Position numbers and translations under genes: made by a program
The notes under the pieces: generated by a model
What the model was told of the DNA's origin: nothing
The model's input: only the letters and a program-made list of their open reading frames with translations
The model's database searches: none
Source: Planctomycetota bacterium
Lineage (GTDB): Bacteria; Planctomycetota; Planctomycetia; Pirellulales; Thermoguttaceae
Assembly: GCA_030611515.1 (NCBI GenBank)
Contig: JAUWPQ010000003.1
Location: 1 to 41,540, forward strand
Direction: 5' to 3'
Length of the DNA: 41,540 nucleotides
Part shown: in pieces, positions 7,022-15,004 of the stretch
Position numbering within the stretch: the first letter of the stretch is position 1
How the letters are laid out: every line of letters starts with the position of its first letter

Positions 7022-9304
7022 ATGTTATTGTGTTTGCCTCGGTCCCGCGAAGGATATGTGCTTCTGGTCCTCGCCGTGGTTTCTTTCCTGCTTGTTGTTG
7101 GTGAACCCGTCTTTGCCGAGAGCGACGAGCCTGCCGAGGTGCAAGGCCCGGCCTTGACGATGGAGCCTGAAAAAACGCCCCAATCCGACGAAGCCGTGCA
7201 GACGGAATACTTCAAACATGAGGACGACGCGGCCCAGCCCGACGTGAACGCTGCGTCCGAGGATGTCGCCGAGAAGGAGAAGCCTCAACCAGCCGAGAAG
7301 AAATCCGCACGAAAAGTCGCCGATACGGTCGGCGAGCCGCTGGCCCCTGGAATGATGAAATTGTTGCAAGACGAGATCGTCGCGGGTATTAAACGTCGCG
7401 GATTGACCACTCGGTTCGCACGTTTCCAGCACTACGCGGCGGGCAAGTTGAACGCCTCGGCCGGCCGGTACACCGGCTCCGAGTTGGCGGGCAACTGCCG
7501 GCTGCGGTGGTACGACCACCTGATGCGCAACATGTTGGCCGCCCCGGCCGAGGCAGAGCGTTTTACCCGCGCGCTGCACGTCGCCGCGTGCGACGACCGC
7601 CAGGGGCTTACCAAGCTGCTCGGCATGGCGGCAGCCAAGCTGGACCTGGGCGAGCGGAAGCCACGCCGGCCGATCGCGGCCGAATCCCCGCAGCAAGCGC
7701 TGGACGCGATCCAACAGGCCCTGAGCGAGGCCCAGGTTTCGTATTGCGCCGCTTTGGCCCCGTTGAGCAAAGCGGAAATCCGCGAGTTGTTGGGCAGCGC
7801 GGTCCGCGTGCTGTCGACGCAGAACAGGTTGGGCCACACGCTCGGCAACCGCGGCACCGGGCGGCGAATGTGCGATCTTATGGAAAAGATGGACCGCGGT
7901 GCATTGGTCGCCGCCGCCGAGGCCCTGGCCCCGATCGCCGATGTGCGACTGCTCGAACAACTCAAGTTGCTGGACATAAATAGTTGCGTGGGACAGCCGC
8001 CCTCGGCTGTCCCACAAACGCCCGGCGTGACGGGCACGGTCGTCGCGCGGATCGACACGCCCGCCGGCGCGATTATCGTCGGCGGCAAGGGACAAAACAC
8101 CTACGATCTGGACAAGATGCCGGAGGTGGCCGCGGTGATCGATCTGGGCGGGAACGACGTTTACAACGAGGGAACGGTCGGTCCGCGGCGGCCGGTGCTG
8201 CTGCTGATCGACCTGTCGGGCAACGACGCCTATCGCGGCGCCAAGCCCGGCATTCAGGGCGGCGCCGTCCTCGGCGTTTCCATGCTGCTCGACCTGGAGG
8301 GAGACGACACCTATCAGGCTCAAGAAGTCGCCCAAGGATCGGTGTTGGCAGGCGTCGGGGTGTTGGTCGATTACGCCGGCAACGACCGCTACGTCGGACT
8401 GCGACGAATGCAGGGGCAGGCCCTGGGAGGGATCGGACTGTTGGTGGATCGCGCAGGCAACGACGACTACCGCGCGGCGCTCTGGGCTCAAGGCATGGGC
8501 GCGCCGTTGGGTTTCGGATTGTTGGACGACCTGGACGGCGACGACCACTATTACTGCGGCGGAATGTGGAAAGACTCATACGATGAAACGCCGGGACTGG
8601 AAGGCTGGGGGCAGGGCGTCGGCGCCGGCCTGAGGCAGGTGGCCAACGGCGGAATCGGCGTGATACTCGACGGCGGCGGAGACGACCTCTACGAGTTCGA
8701 CTATCTAGCACACGGCGGCGGATACTGGTGCGGCGTCGGCTTCGCACGAGATTTCGGCGGAAACGACCAACGACTGGTTACTCAAAAGTCGTTCAAGGGC
8801 GGACCGCGGACCGAACCACATTTCCAGCGGTTCGGCACCGGCTGGGGTTGCCACTACGCAATGGGATTCTTGTTCGACGACGCAGGCGACGACGTCTACG
8901 ACGGCAAGATAATGAGCACGGGCATGGCTTGGGATTGCTCGATGGGCGTGCTCTGCGACTTCGCTGGAAACGACGTGTACAAAACAACCGGCGGACTGAC
9001 GCAAGGGACCGGCGCACAGATGGGTTTCGCAATCCTCTTCGATTACAACGGCGACGACGTGTACCACGGACGCAACCAGGGATACGCCCCTTCGAGCATC
9101 TCGTACCACGACTTGCCCGGCTGCGGCGGCAACTTCAGCTTCGTCGTCGATTACGGCGGCAAGGACGCATACGGATGCGGCGCGCGAAACAGCAGCTACA
9201 TTCAGCGAGGAAGCGCGGGCGGATTCGTCATCGACCGGCCGCGACAGGACGAGTCGGATTCGACGGCGAACCACTCGCCGCCGGAAAACACCGCCGGCTC
9301 GTAA
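7022..9304 (+). CDS. Large secreted protein with about 12 G[N/D]D-x-Y repeats
   Basis: Encodes 760 residues from the ATG at 7022 (AGGAGA 8 nt upstream). A signal peptide ends at VFA|E near residue 37. Residues about 38-110 are acidic and Lys/Pro-rich, and 110-320 look helical and globular. From about residue 370 to 725 there are roughly twelve units of about 28 residues with the pattern G-x-G-x-L-x-D-x-x-G-[N/D]-D-x-Y (for example GGNDVY, SGNDAY, EGDDTY, AGNDRY, DGDDHY). The evenly spaced Asp/Asn ladder suggests a beta-solenoid that may bind Ca2+, related in style but not in sequence to RTX repeats. A 28-bp perfect hairpin is inserted in frame at residues 322-331. Its neighbour encodes another secreted protein. 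Function unknown. Confidence 0.75.
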   Translation: MLLCLPRSREGYVLLVLAVVSFLLVVGEPVFAESDEPAEVQGPALTMEPEKTPQSDEAVQTEYFKHEDDAAQPDVNAASEDVAEKEKPQPAEKKSARKVADTVGEPLAPGMMKLLQDEIVAGIKRRGLTTRFARFQHYAAGKLNASAGRYTGSELAGNCRLRWYDHLMRNMLAAPAEAERFTRALHVAACDDRQGLTKLLGMAAAKLDLGERKPRRPIAAESPQQALDAIQQALSEAQVSYCAALAPLSKAEIRELLGSAVRVLSTQNRLGHTLGNRGTGRRMCDLMEKMDRGALVAAAEALAPIADVRLLEQLKLLDINSCVGQPPSAVPQTPGVTGTVVARIDTPAGAIIVGGKGQNTYDLDKMPEVAAVIDLGGNDVYNEGTVGPRRPVLLLIDLSGNDAYRGAKPGIQGGAVLGVSMLLDLEGDDTYQAQEVAQGSVLAGVGVLVDYAGNDRYVGLRRMQGQALGGIGLLVDRAGNDDYRAALWAQGMGAPLGFGLLDDLDGDDHYYCGGMWKDSYDETPGLEGWGQGVGAGLRQVANGGIGVILDGGGDDLYEFDYLAHGGGYWCGVGFARDFGGNDQRLVTQKSFKGGPRTEPHFQRFGTGWGCHYAMGFLFDDAGDDVYDGKIMSTGMAWDCSMGVLCDFAGNDVYKTTGGLTQGTGAQMGFAILFDYNGDDVYHGRNQGYAPSSISYHDLPGCGGNFSFVVDYGGKDAYGCGARNSSYIQRGSAGGFVIDRPRQDESDSTANHSPPENTAGS
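7988..8015. repeat. In-frame 28-bp palindrome inside a coding sequence (GQPPSAVPQ)
   Basis: GTGGGACAGCCG and its exact reverse complement CGGCTGTCCCAC flank a CCCT loop. The palindrome lies in frame in the secreted repeat protein and adds VGQPPSAVPQ, a peptide unlike the surrounding sequence. The CGCCCTCGGC centre recurs in the 17331-17350 palindrome, so it is a family of intragenic palindromes. Confidence 0.75.
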
Positions 9305-9314
9305 TTTCACACAC

Positions 9315-9378
9315 AAAGCCGCGACCGTCGGTCGCGCAGAACAATCACGCAGATGGCGCGACCACCGGTCGCGGCTTT
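9315..9378. repeat. Double-hairpin intergenic repeat between two secreted-protein genes
   Basis: Outer arms AAAGCCGCGACC/GGTCGCGGCTTT are perfectly paired, and each half also contains its own GCGACC/GGTCGC hairpin. It starts ten bases after the stop at 9304 and ends just before the ribosome site of the gene at 9395. It could act as an mRNA stem or attenuator between the two genes; no T-run follows. Confidence 0.7.
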
Positions 9379-9394
9379 ATACAACGGAGTGTTT

Positions 9395-10522
9395 ATGACC
9401 ATTCGCATCTTAGCCGTATGTATTCTCTTGTCGTTCGGAACCGCTATCCGGGCCGACAACGCGCCGTCGAAAGCCGACGCCAAGCCGGAGCAAACCGCGA
9501 CGGAGCCGAAGCCGACGCTTAGCTCGGAAATGGCGGCGCTGAGAGACCGCGTCCGAAGCGTCCTGGCGGCGCACTCGCGGCAAACCTTCAACACCCGCGA
9601 CAACTCCGCCACGGAAATCCTCGGCCGTTGCCTGGCCTTCGGGTGCGAGGCGGAGGTCTCGCTGGAATCGCCCCGCGGGCAGCGCATCAACGGCATCACC
9701 TGCCTTTGCTGGAACTATCCCTGCGCCGGCTACAACATGCTCGGTTACAGCCGGGACCATATCGCCGCGCGGATCGGCTACGGATACCAAGAGCATCCGG
9801 GCGAGTTCCTGGCAATGCTGGCGATGTCGCGAGTCCCGGACGATTATCCGGTCCGCGTCGGCAAGGACGTGCGGAAGGTGTCCGACCTGGTCGAGGCGGA
9901 AAAGCTCGGCTGCCGCGAAGGGAGCGATAAGTCGCTCGCCTTGATCGGGTTGAGCTATTACCTCGACGAACCCGCCTGGCAAAACGATTTGGGCCAACAG
10001 TGGTCGATCGAGCGGATCATCGAGGAGGAACTCGCCCGGCCGGTCCTCACCGCGCCGGAGGGCGGATTGAATCGGCTGATGGGGCTTAGCTATGCGGTCG
10101 AGCAACGCAAAAAAAATGACCGGCCGATCGAAGGTCAATTCCAGCGGGCGAAGAAGTACATCGGCGAGTATCAGGATTACGCACTAAAGCTGCAAAACTC
10201 CGACGGCGGTTGGGGGCCGCATTTCCTCGCGGCAAAGAGCACCGGCGGCGACCCGGCCGCCAAGTTGCGGGCGACCGGCCGCGTGCTCGAATGGTTGGCT
10301 CTCTCATTGCCCGACCAGCGGCTACAAGACCCCCAAGTGATCAATTCGGTGAACTATCTGACCAGATTGTTGGGAAGTCAGCGTTACCGATGGAATACCC
10401 ATTCGCTTAACACGCAAGAAATCGTTTCCCTCTGTCACGCGCTACACGCCCTGGCGATCTACAACCAGCGAGTATTCAAGCCGTTCGACGCCAAGGAGAA
10501 GCCCGAGCCGGCGAGCGCGTAG
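9395..10522 (+). CDS. Secreted alpha/alpha-toroid (terpene-cyclase-like repeat) protein
   Basis: Encodes 375 residues. The ATG at 9395 has GGAG six bases upstream and begins a clean signal peptide (MTIRILAVCILLSFGTAIRA); the longer frame from 9353 would read through the palindrome. The body is helical, with motifs such as LQNSDGGWGPHFL (like the QW repeat of squalene-hopene cyclase and prenyltransferases), GYQEHPGEFLAML and QEIVSLCHALHALAIYN. The catalytic DxDD of cyclases is absent, so it is more likely a binding or scaffold toroid, of a type I recall as common in planctomycete secretomes. It sits 90 bp after the repeat protein and is probably co-transcribed. Precise role unknown. Confidence 0.65.
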   Translation: MTIRILAVCILLSFGTAIRADNAPSKADAKPEQTATEPKPTLSSEMAALRDRVRSVLAAHSRQTFNTRDNSATEILGRCLAFGCEAEVSLESPRGQRINGITCLCWNYPCAGYNMLGYSRDHIAARIGYGYQEHPGEFLAMLAMSRVPDDYPVRVGKDVRKVSDLVEAEKLGCREGSDKSLALIGLSYYLDEPAWQNDLGQQWSIERIIEEELARPVLTAPEGGLNRLMGLSYAVEQRKKNDRPIEGQFQRAKKYIGEYQDYALKLQNSDGGWGPHFLAAKSTGGDPAAKLRATGRVLEWLALSLPDQRLQDPQVINSVNYLTRLLGSQRYRWNTHSLNTQEIVSLCHALHALAIYNQRVFKPFDAKEKPEPASA

Positions 10523-10569
10523 TTGGGAATGGTTGTCAATCTTCTTTTGCTATAGCGTTAATCATCAAC

Positions 10570-10698
10570 GTGTAGCGGGCGGGCGTTGCCCCCCCCGCAG
10601 ACCGCACGCAAGGCGGGCAAGCCCCCCCCCGAACCCCACGGGGGGTGTGGCGGGGGGTTTTTCGGTACATTTGGGGGGGACCCGCCGCCCCGCTACAC
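10570..10698. repeat. 129-bp intergenic element with inverted ends and poly-G/C core
   Basis: It begins GTGTAGCGGGCGGG and ends with the near complement CCCGCCGCCCCGCTACAC. The interior contains GGGGTTCGGGGGGGG-type runs and a CCCCACGGGGG palindrome. It lies between two convergent genes (ending at 10522 and 10755). No T-run is seen, yet such G/C stems could still separate the two transcripts. It resembles a small mobile palindrome. Confidence 0.6.
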
Positions 10699-10754
10699 CT
10701 CAGGGCTTTCTGGACTCCCATAACACATGGATCAGATTTTGGGGAGCAGGCCGG

Positions 10755-12332
10755 CTACCATTTCTCGTCGTACTTTGTCCAAAGCAGGTCGCCCAGGTCC
10801 CAGTAGGCCTCGGTCGCCTTGCGGCAGGCGGCGTGGGTCGTTTCGGTCAAAAAGGCGCGGGCCTTGGCCGGCGACTCCTTCAGCAACTCGCTTGCCCGCT
10901 CGGCGACGGCTTTCTGATCGGCCAGGAGTTGTTTCTGGATCGGATCGCGGACCTTGGCCACGTCGACGCGCATGTCTCCCCAGCGATGGGCCGCCAGGGT
11001 CGCCGCCCGGTTGAAAGCCCACCACGCCGAGCGGCGGCTGAATCCGGTCGTCCGGCCGTCGGTCTTGTAATCCTCGGGCATGTCGGTCACGCCCGCGTAG
11101 ATCGGCACGTAAGTGGTCATGGCCGTGTTGCCGTAACCGAACCAGACGATGCCCCCGACCGCGTCGGGCAGCCAGCCGCGCGATTGGGTGACGGTGACGT
11201 ACATGCAGTACCAGCGGGCCATCGGACGCTCGCCGCGCCAGCTCCAGCCGCCGTTGATCTTCAGCAGCTTGTTCATCTCGTAGGGCATGAACGGGTTGGC
11301 CAGCGGACTTTTCACCGTCTTGCCGGTTTCTTCGTCGGTGACCGTGAGGTTCTTCGTCATATCGAATTCGGTCCCCTCGAAGGTGTCGCGGAAAATCTCC
11401 ATGATCTGCTCCGGCGCGACCGGCTTCTCCGGCTTAACCGAGAACGGAAAGTGGTTGCTGCCCGGATACAGTTTCAGCGAGGGCGCCAGTATGTCGAAGG
11501 CCCTCCACTCGCGTCGCGTGGAGGCCACCTTCACCCGGCTTCCGGGGCTGTAGGCGTCGTAAAAGCGGAACGGCTGCCCGCTCTTCGGATCCCAGTATCC
11601 CAGCTTCTCGGCGATCTCGAAAACGCTTTTCGAGGCCATGTAATAGTCGGGGTCGGAAAGGTCGATCTCGCCGATCCGCGCCCCGTTGGCCACCACCGAG
11701 ACGTGATCGTCGGGCACTCGCCGCGCGACCCAAGCCGCGCCGACGGCGTCCTTGCCGGGCCCAACGATTTCCATCAGCCAGACTTCCTTGGTGTCGGCGA
11801 TGGTCAGTGCCTCACCCAAATCGCACCAGCCGTATTTCTCGATCAGCGCTCCGCCGACGCGAATGGCGTCTCGTGCGGTTTTCGTCCGCTCGAGCATCAA
11901 GCGGGTCAACGTCTCGCAGTCGATCAACCCCTTGTCGCTCTGCAACTCCTCGCGCCCCTCAAAGGTCGATTCGCCGATGGCCAGTTGATGCTCGTTCATG
12001 ATCCCATAAACGGCGGTGATGTAGCCGTAAGTTTCGGTCACTTGTGGAATCTTGCCGGTTGGCTCGCGGCCGTAACGCTCCATGACGCCGCTGTCGTCTT
12101 TCACTCGCTTGGTCAGCAGAATCTCTTCGCCGGGGGCGTGCCTCATCGGGGAAACAACGAAGATCGTCGATGCGTCGCGATGGCTGTCGCAGGTGTGCGA
12201 GGTCATTACCGATCCGTCGATCGAGGCCTTGCGGCCGACCATGATCGAGGTGCAGCAATTAGCGTCCGATATCCAGCAAACGCAGACGATTCCAAATGAC
12301 AAGATAAACGTCCAATACAATCGATTTCGCAT
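10755..12332 (-). CDS. Secreted C69-family (PepD-like) dipeptidase
   Basis: Encodes 525 residues from the ATG at 12332, with GAGGAG seven bases upstream; a longer frame to 12353 has no such site. A hydrophobic signal (WTFILSFGIVCVCWI) runs directly into CCTSIMVGRKAS, and then DGSVMTSHTCD. Family C69 enzymes are Ntn-hydrolases that use an exposed N-terminal Cys before Thr/Ser; here C27 (or C26) would become the nucleophile after processing. The rest matches the family, for example MNEHQLAIGEST, the EVWLMEIVGPG block and AWVARRVPDDHVSV. It likely cleaves dipeptides in the periplasm. It lies 85 bp downstream of the TIR genes on the same strand and may share read-through. Confidence 0.88.
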   Translation of the reverse strand: MRNRLYWTFILSFGIVCVCWISDANCCTSIMVGRKASIDGSVMTSHTCDSHRDASTIFVVSPMRHAPGEEILLTKRVKDDSGVMERYGREPTGKIPQVTETYGYITAVYGIMNEHQLAIGESTFEGREELQSDKGLIDCETLTRLMLERTKTARDAIRVGGALIEKYGWCDLGEALTIADTKEVWLMEIVGPGKDAVGAAWVARRVPDDHVSVVANGARIGEIDLSDPDYYMASKSVFEIAEKLGYWDPKSGQPFRFYDAYSPGSRVKVASTRREWRAFDILAPSLKLYPGSNHFPFSVKPEKPVAPEQIMEIFRDTFEGTEFDMTKNLTVTDEETGKTVKSPLANPFMPYEMNKLLKINGGWSWRGERPMARWYCMYVTVTQSRGWLPDAVGGIVWFGYGNTAMTTYVPIYAGVTDMPEDYKTDGRTTGFSRRSAWWAFNRAATLAAHRWGDMRVDVAKVRDPIQKQLLADQKAVAERASELLKESPAKARAFLTETTHAACRKATEAYWDLGDLLWTKYDEKW

Positions 12333-12417
12333 GATGTCACTCCTCGAAGACATTGGGTGTTAGACCATGATTGGTGGAAAAACTACGAGCCGCTCCGGGG
12401 GCACTTTCCCAGTAAAC

Positions 12418-13017
12418 TTAACTGTGCAGGCGAGGCAGGATTCCTCTTTTACGCAGAGTCAGCAACTCCCGAGCCAGTCGCACACCAGACGCCATTTTCC
12501 CACTCTTTGCGCGAAACTCGTGAGCTAGTTTCTCGATGGTGGCGGGATTCACCAAGAGTTGGTCGACTGAGATTCCCATTTCTAGATAGATGGATGCAAG
12601 AACATCGCGATCCTCTTCAGACAGCGACGTGAGTCCTCGCTTAATGGACTCAACCACATCGTTCACTCGGGAAAGCTGATACACGGGGCAGTCCGCCAGG
12701 TACATCGGCAGTTTGATGCTTTCCCGCGCGGCCTGAATAACATAGATTGGCTTTTGCCATGCCCTAAAGGCGCCAACCTCAACAGCGACAGAGGAGGCAA
12801 GCGGGCTTTCGGTTGGGACGATCACAATTAGGGCGGCACTTTCAGCAGTGGCTCGCCAGATCGTGTCCTGGAAATTCTCTCCAGCCTCGACCTCGTCGCG
12901 CCAAAATACATCGAGACCAGCCTCTTGCAAGGCGCGAGCCACCTGGGCCGCCAACCCTGCTTCCGTCATGGGATATGACAGAAAGACGTCATAAGTCGTG
13001 GCAGTCTGAGTGCTCAT
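12418..13017 (-). CDS. TIR-domain protein 2, with C-terminal helical domain
   Basis: Encodes 199 residues. Residues about 8-130 form a TIR domain: YDVFLSYPMTE at the first strand, DVFWRDEVEAGENF, then SSVAVEVGAF, where E80 is the expected catalytic Glu of NAD+-cleaving TIRs. Residues about 130-199 form a separate mainly helical part (EDRDVLASIYLEMGISVDQLL...ARELLTLRKRG) that resembles a helix-turn-helix-like tail and may sense or oligomerise. Its ATG overlaps the stop of the upstream TIR gene by 4 bp (ATGA), so the two are translationally coupled. Bacterial TIRs usually act in anti-phage defence by degrading or modifying NAD+. No separate sensor gene is adjacent. Confidence 0.85.
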   Translation of the reverse strand: MSTQTATTYDVFLSYPMTEAGLAAQVARALQEAGLDVFWRDEVEAGENFQDTIWRATAESAALIVIVPTESPLASSVAVEVGAFRAWQKPIYVIQAARESIKLPMYLADCPVYQLSRVNDVVESIKRGLTSLSEEDRDVLASIYLEMGISVDQLLVNPATIEKLAHEFRAKSGKMASGVRLARELLTLRKRGILPRLHS

Positions 13018-13463
13018 GAGCGATACCTTTCCACGCGTTTCTTCAACTCCTGTAAATACTCGTCGAATGAGTTGATCTGCACTGCCTTTTTGGATCGGAT
13101 AATATTCGGGATGTTATCAACATCCACGTGACACAGAACCGCGATAATTCGGGCATTCTGCCTTCTCCCCCAGGCACACCCAACTTCCAAGAGCACCCAC
13201 TGGCGATCAACCGATTCTGGCGTCATTAGAACAATCATCTCGTTGGAGCGGATAATATGTCGACGAATTTGCTCCGGGATATCGTCGCCTCCAGCGATGT
13301 CACGATCGTCTCGAAAAGTCACTGCTCCGACGGCCTCGATCTTTTCACACAGCGTCTTGGCAATCCATTTATCCGCGGTGGCATGACTGACAAAAACCAA
13401 GTAAGGGGAAGTCTTCCCCTCACTAGAGATATTACCACGTTTGCTCTTGACCATTTTTCCCAT
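13014..13463 (-). CDS. TIR-domain protein 1
   Basis: Encodes 149 residues, essentially a stand-alone TIR domain after a basic 18-residue lead. Signatures: YLVFVSHATADKWIAKTL, FRDDRDIAGGDDIPEQI, the hydrophobic EMIVLMTPES, and QWVLLEVGCAW with E93 as the candidate NADase Glu. A promoter with TTGATA and TATAAT 17 bp apart ends only nine bases before the ATG at 13463, so the message probably begins about 3 nt upstream of it, close to leaderless. It is first of a two-gene operon with TIR 2. The gene is A+T-richer than its neighbours, suggesting acquisition. A defence role is inferred from the family. Confidence 0.85.
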   Translation of the reverse strand: MGKMVKSKRGNISSEGKTSPYLVFVSHATADKWIAKTLCEKIEAVGAVTFRDDRDIAGGDDIPEQIRRHIIRSNEMIVLMTPESVDRQWVLLEVGCAWGRRQNARIIAVLCHVDVDNIPNIIRSKKAVQINSFDEYLQELKKRVERYRS

Positions 13464-13472
13464 GCCTTGCTT

Positions 13473-13501
13473 ATTATACCTCTCGACAAGATCCTTATCA
13501 A
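13473..13501 (-). promoter_or_regulatory. Strong sigma-70 promoter of the TIR pair, TTGATA-N17-TATAAT
   Basis: On the minus strand the -35 TTGATA (13496-13501) and a consensus -10 TATAAT (13473-13478) are 17 bp apart. The predicted start, near 13466, leaves about three bases before the ATG at 13463. Confidence 0.65.
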
Positions 13502-13568
13502 TGGTAAGTTCCGATGGTGAACCTTCGGGGAAGTGTCGGGAAAAAGCACCTATGCCTCACAAAAAGCC

Positions 13569-14147
13569 CTACCCGTGCGATCGTTCGATTCCGAAGGGGA
13601 GCTTCAGTTGTGGGTCTCGCTCGCAGTCGGGGTTCAACTCCTTGAACAACAGACTCGGCTGGATGTCGGTGTTGTTCTGGTACTTGTCGCTGCAATACTC
13701 GGTGAAATCGCCGCGGATGTCGTGATAGAAAATCTGGCAGATGGCCACGCCCGCGTATATCCGCACCGGTTGGACGGCGAACATTTCGAGCGTCCAATAT
13801 CCGCAAAACCCGACGTCGCCGAATCCGGCCGTCACGTGTACGAACAGCCCCAGCCGGCCGATCGACGAGCGCCCCTCGATCATCGGCACGAGATTGTGCG
13901 TCTCGGTGCGTTCGACCGTCCGGCCAAGATAGAGTTGGCTGGGTTGCAGTACGAGTCCCTCGGGCGGAATGCCGATCCGACGCACCCGATTGGCCCTCCG
14001 CATGTCGAGCACGACTTCCTCGTAGACCATCAATTCGTCGTGCAACGTGAGGTTGTAGCTGTTGGGATTCAGTTTCGACTCGTCAAACGGGTCGATGACG
14101 ACGTTCGTACCCAACTGTCGTTTGATTTCGCGGCCGGAGAGGATCAT
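13569..14147 (-). CDS. dcd: dCTP deaminase
   Basis: Encodes 192 residues. The dCTP deaminase/dUTPase fold is clear: MILSGREIKRQL at the N-terminus, LNPNSYNLTL, then the signature EGRSSIGRLGLFVHVTAGFG followed by GYWTLEMF, in which the Glu is the usual catalytic base, and the IYAGVAICQIFYH strand. It converts dCTP to dUTP for dTMP synthesis. The length is typical. It lies 45 bp downstream of nth on the same strand with an ATTCATC-type heptamer array in between, and the sequence before the ATG reads ATTCCCCC with no ribosome site. Coupled or non-SD initiation is therefore likely. Confidence 0.93.
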   Translation of the reverse strand: MILSGREIKRQLGTNVVIDPFDESKLNPNSYNLTLHDELMVYEEVVLDMRRANRVRRIGIPPEGLVLQPSQLYLGRTVERTETHNLVPMIEGRSSIGRLGLFVHVTAGFGDVGFCGYWTLEMFAVQPVRIYAGVAICQIFYHDIRGDFTEYCSDKYQNNTDIQPSLLFKELNPDCERDPQLKLPFGIERSHG

Positions 14148-14151
14148 GGGG

Positions 14152-14186
14152 GAATGATGAATGTAGAATGATGAATGATGAATTAT
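14152..14186. repeat. Heptamer tandem repeat (GAATGAT) in the nth-dcd gap
   Basis: Five 7-bp units: GAATGAT, GAATGTA, GAATGAT, GAATGAT, GAATTAT. The array fills the gap between nth (ends 14193) and dcd (starts 14147). It is the same heptamer family as at 2321-2341 and 2502-2532. In the transcribed direction it reads ATTCATC. Confidence 0.75.
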
Positions 14187-14192
14187 AACCGA

Positions 14193-14834
14193 CTACACTC
14201 CAATTCTCTGACAAAGCGGTTCCAAGGGGCACTCGTCGCACGCGGGTTTCCGCGCCGTGCAACGGCGGCGGCCGTGCTGGATCAGGCGGTGGCTCAGTGC
14301 GATCCACTCTTTCTCGGCGAACAGCGCGATCAAGTCCCGCTCGATCTTCTCGGGGGTTTTTTCGGCGGTCAGTCCGAGCCGGCGGGCGATCCGGGCGACG
14401 TGCGTATCGACGACCACGCCGGAGGCGATGCCGTAGGCCGTGCCCAAAACCACGTTGGCGGTCTTCCGGCCGATGCCCGGCAGACGAACAAGTTGCTCGA
14501 TGTCCTTCGGCACCCGGCCGTCGTACTGCTCCAAAAGATCGCGGCAGCAGTTTTTGATGCTCTTGGCCTTGTTGCGGAAGAAGCCGGTGCTTTTAATGTC
14601 TCGCTGCAACTGGGGCAAACCGGCCCGCGCGTAATGGGCCGCCGTCGGATACTTGCGGAAGAGCGTCTTCGTTACCTGGTTTACCCGCTCGTCGGTGCAT
14701 TGGGCCGAAAGGATCGTGGCCACGAGCAATTCCAGCGGCGATTGGAAGTCGAGCGAGCATCTGGCGTCGGGATAATGCTTGGCCAACAGTCGGGCAATTC
14801 GGGCGGCGTGTCGTTTTTCGGCGGTGTTGGGCAT
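14193..14834 (-). CDS. nth: Endonuclease III (DNA glycosylase/AP lyase)
   Basis: Encodes 213 residues. The helix-hairpin-helix [14 protein letters not shown] carries the catalytic Lys; [13 protein letters not shown] carries the catalytic Asp; the C-terminal C-x6-C-x2-C-x5-C ([17 protein letters not shown]) binds a [4Fe-4S] cluster. [10 protein letters not shown] is the usual substrate-pocket segment. It removes oxidised pyrimidines and cleaves the abasic site in base-excision repair. Full length for the family. It is divergent from folE and upstream of dcd on the same strand, a plausible nucleotide/DNA-maintenance pair. Confidence 0.96.
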   Translation of the reverse strand: MPNTAEKRHAARIARLLAKHYPDARCSLDFQSPLELLVATILSAQCTDERVNQVTKTLFRKYPTAAHYARAGLPQLQRDIKSTGFFRNKAKSIKNCCRDLLEQYDGRVPKDIEQLVRLPGIGRKTANVVLGTAYGIASGVVVDTHVARIARRLGLTAEKTPEKIERDLIALFAEKEWIALSHRLIQHGRRRCTARKPACDECPLEPLCQRIGV

Positions 14835-14938
14835 TAGCGCATCTCGGTGGAAGAACCCGATTCTGCAACGGTTACCCCCTTACTGTCAAGTACGGCACAC
14901 TGAGTTGGCCTTGTTTCACGGCCGCGGTATGTGGCGGC

Positions 14939-14967
14939 TTGACCGCTCGGTGGCCCGCTCTTATGAT
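14939..14967 (+). promoter_or_regulatory. Sigma-70-type promoter of folE, TTGACC-N17-TATGAT
   Basis: TTGACC (14939-14944) and TATGAT (14962-14967) are separated by 17 bp, about 38 bp before the GTG start at 15005. Confidence 0.55.
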
Positions 14968-15004
14968 AAAGTGTTTAATTCGTTGTACAGCAAGGTGTAA
15001 AATC

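Noticed and set aside
7025..8548. A 507-codon minus-strand frame opposite the secreted repeat protein
   Set aside because: It mirrors the repeated codons of the sense gene and has no start signal or domain.
10533..12299. A 588-codon plus-strand frame opposite the C69 dipeptidase
   Set aside because: The dipeptidase has a family match, signal peptide and ribosome site; the antisense product has none.
12354..12420. A separate promoter for the C69 dipeptidase gene
   Set aside because: No pair of hexamers with acceptable spacing was found in the gap; read-through from the TIR genes is possible.
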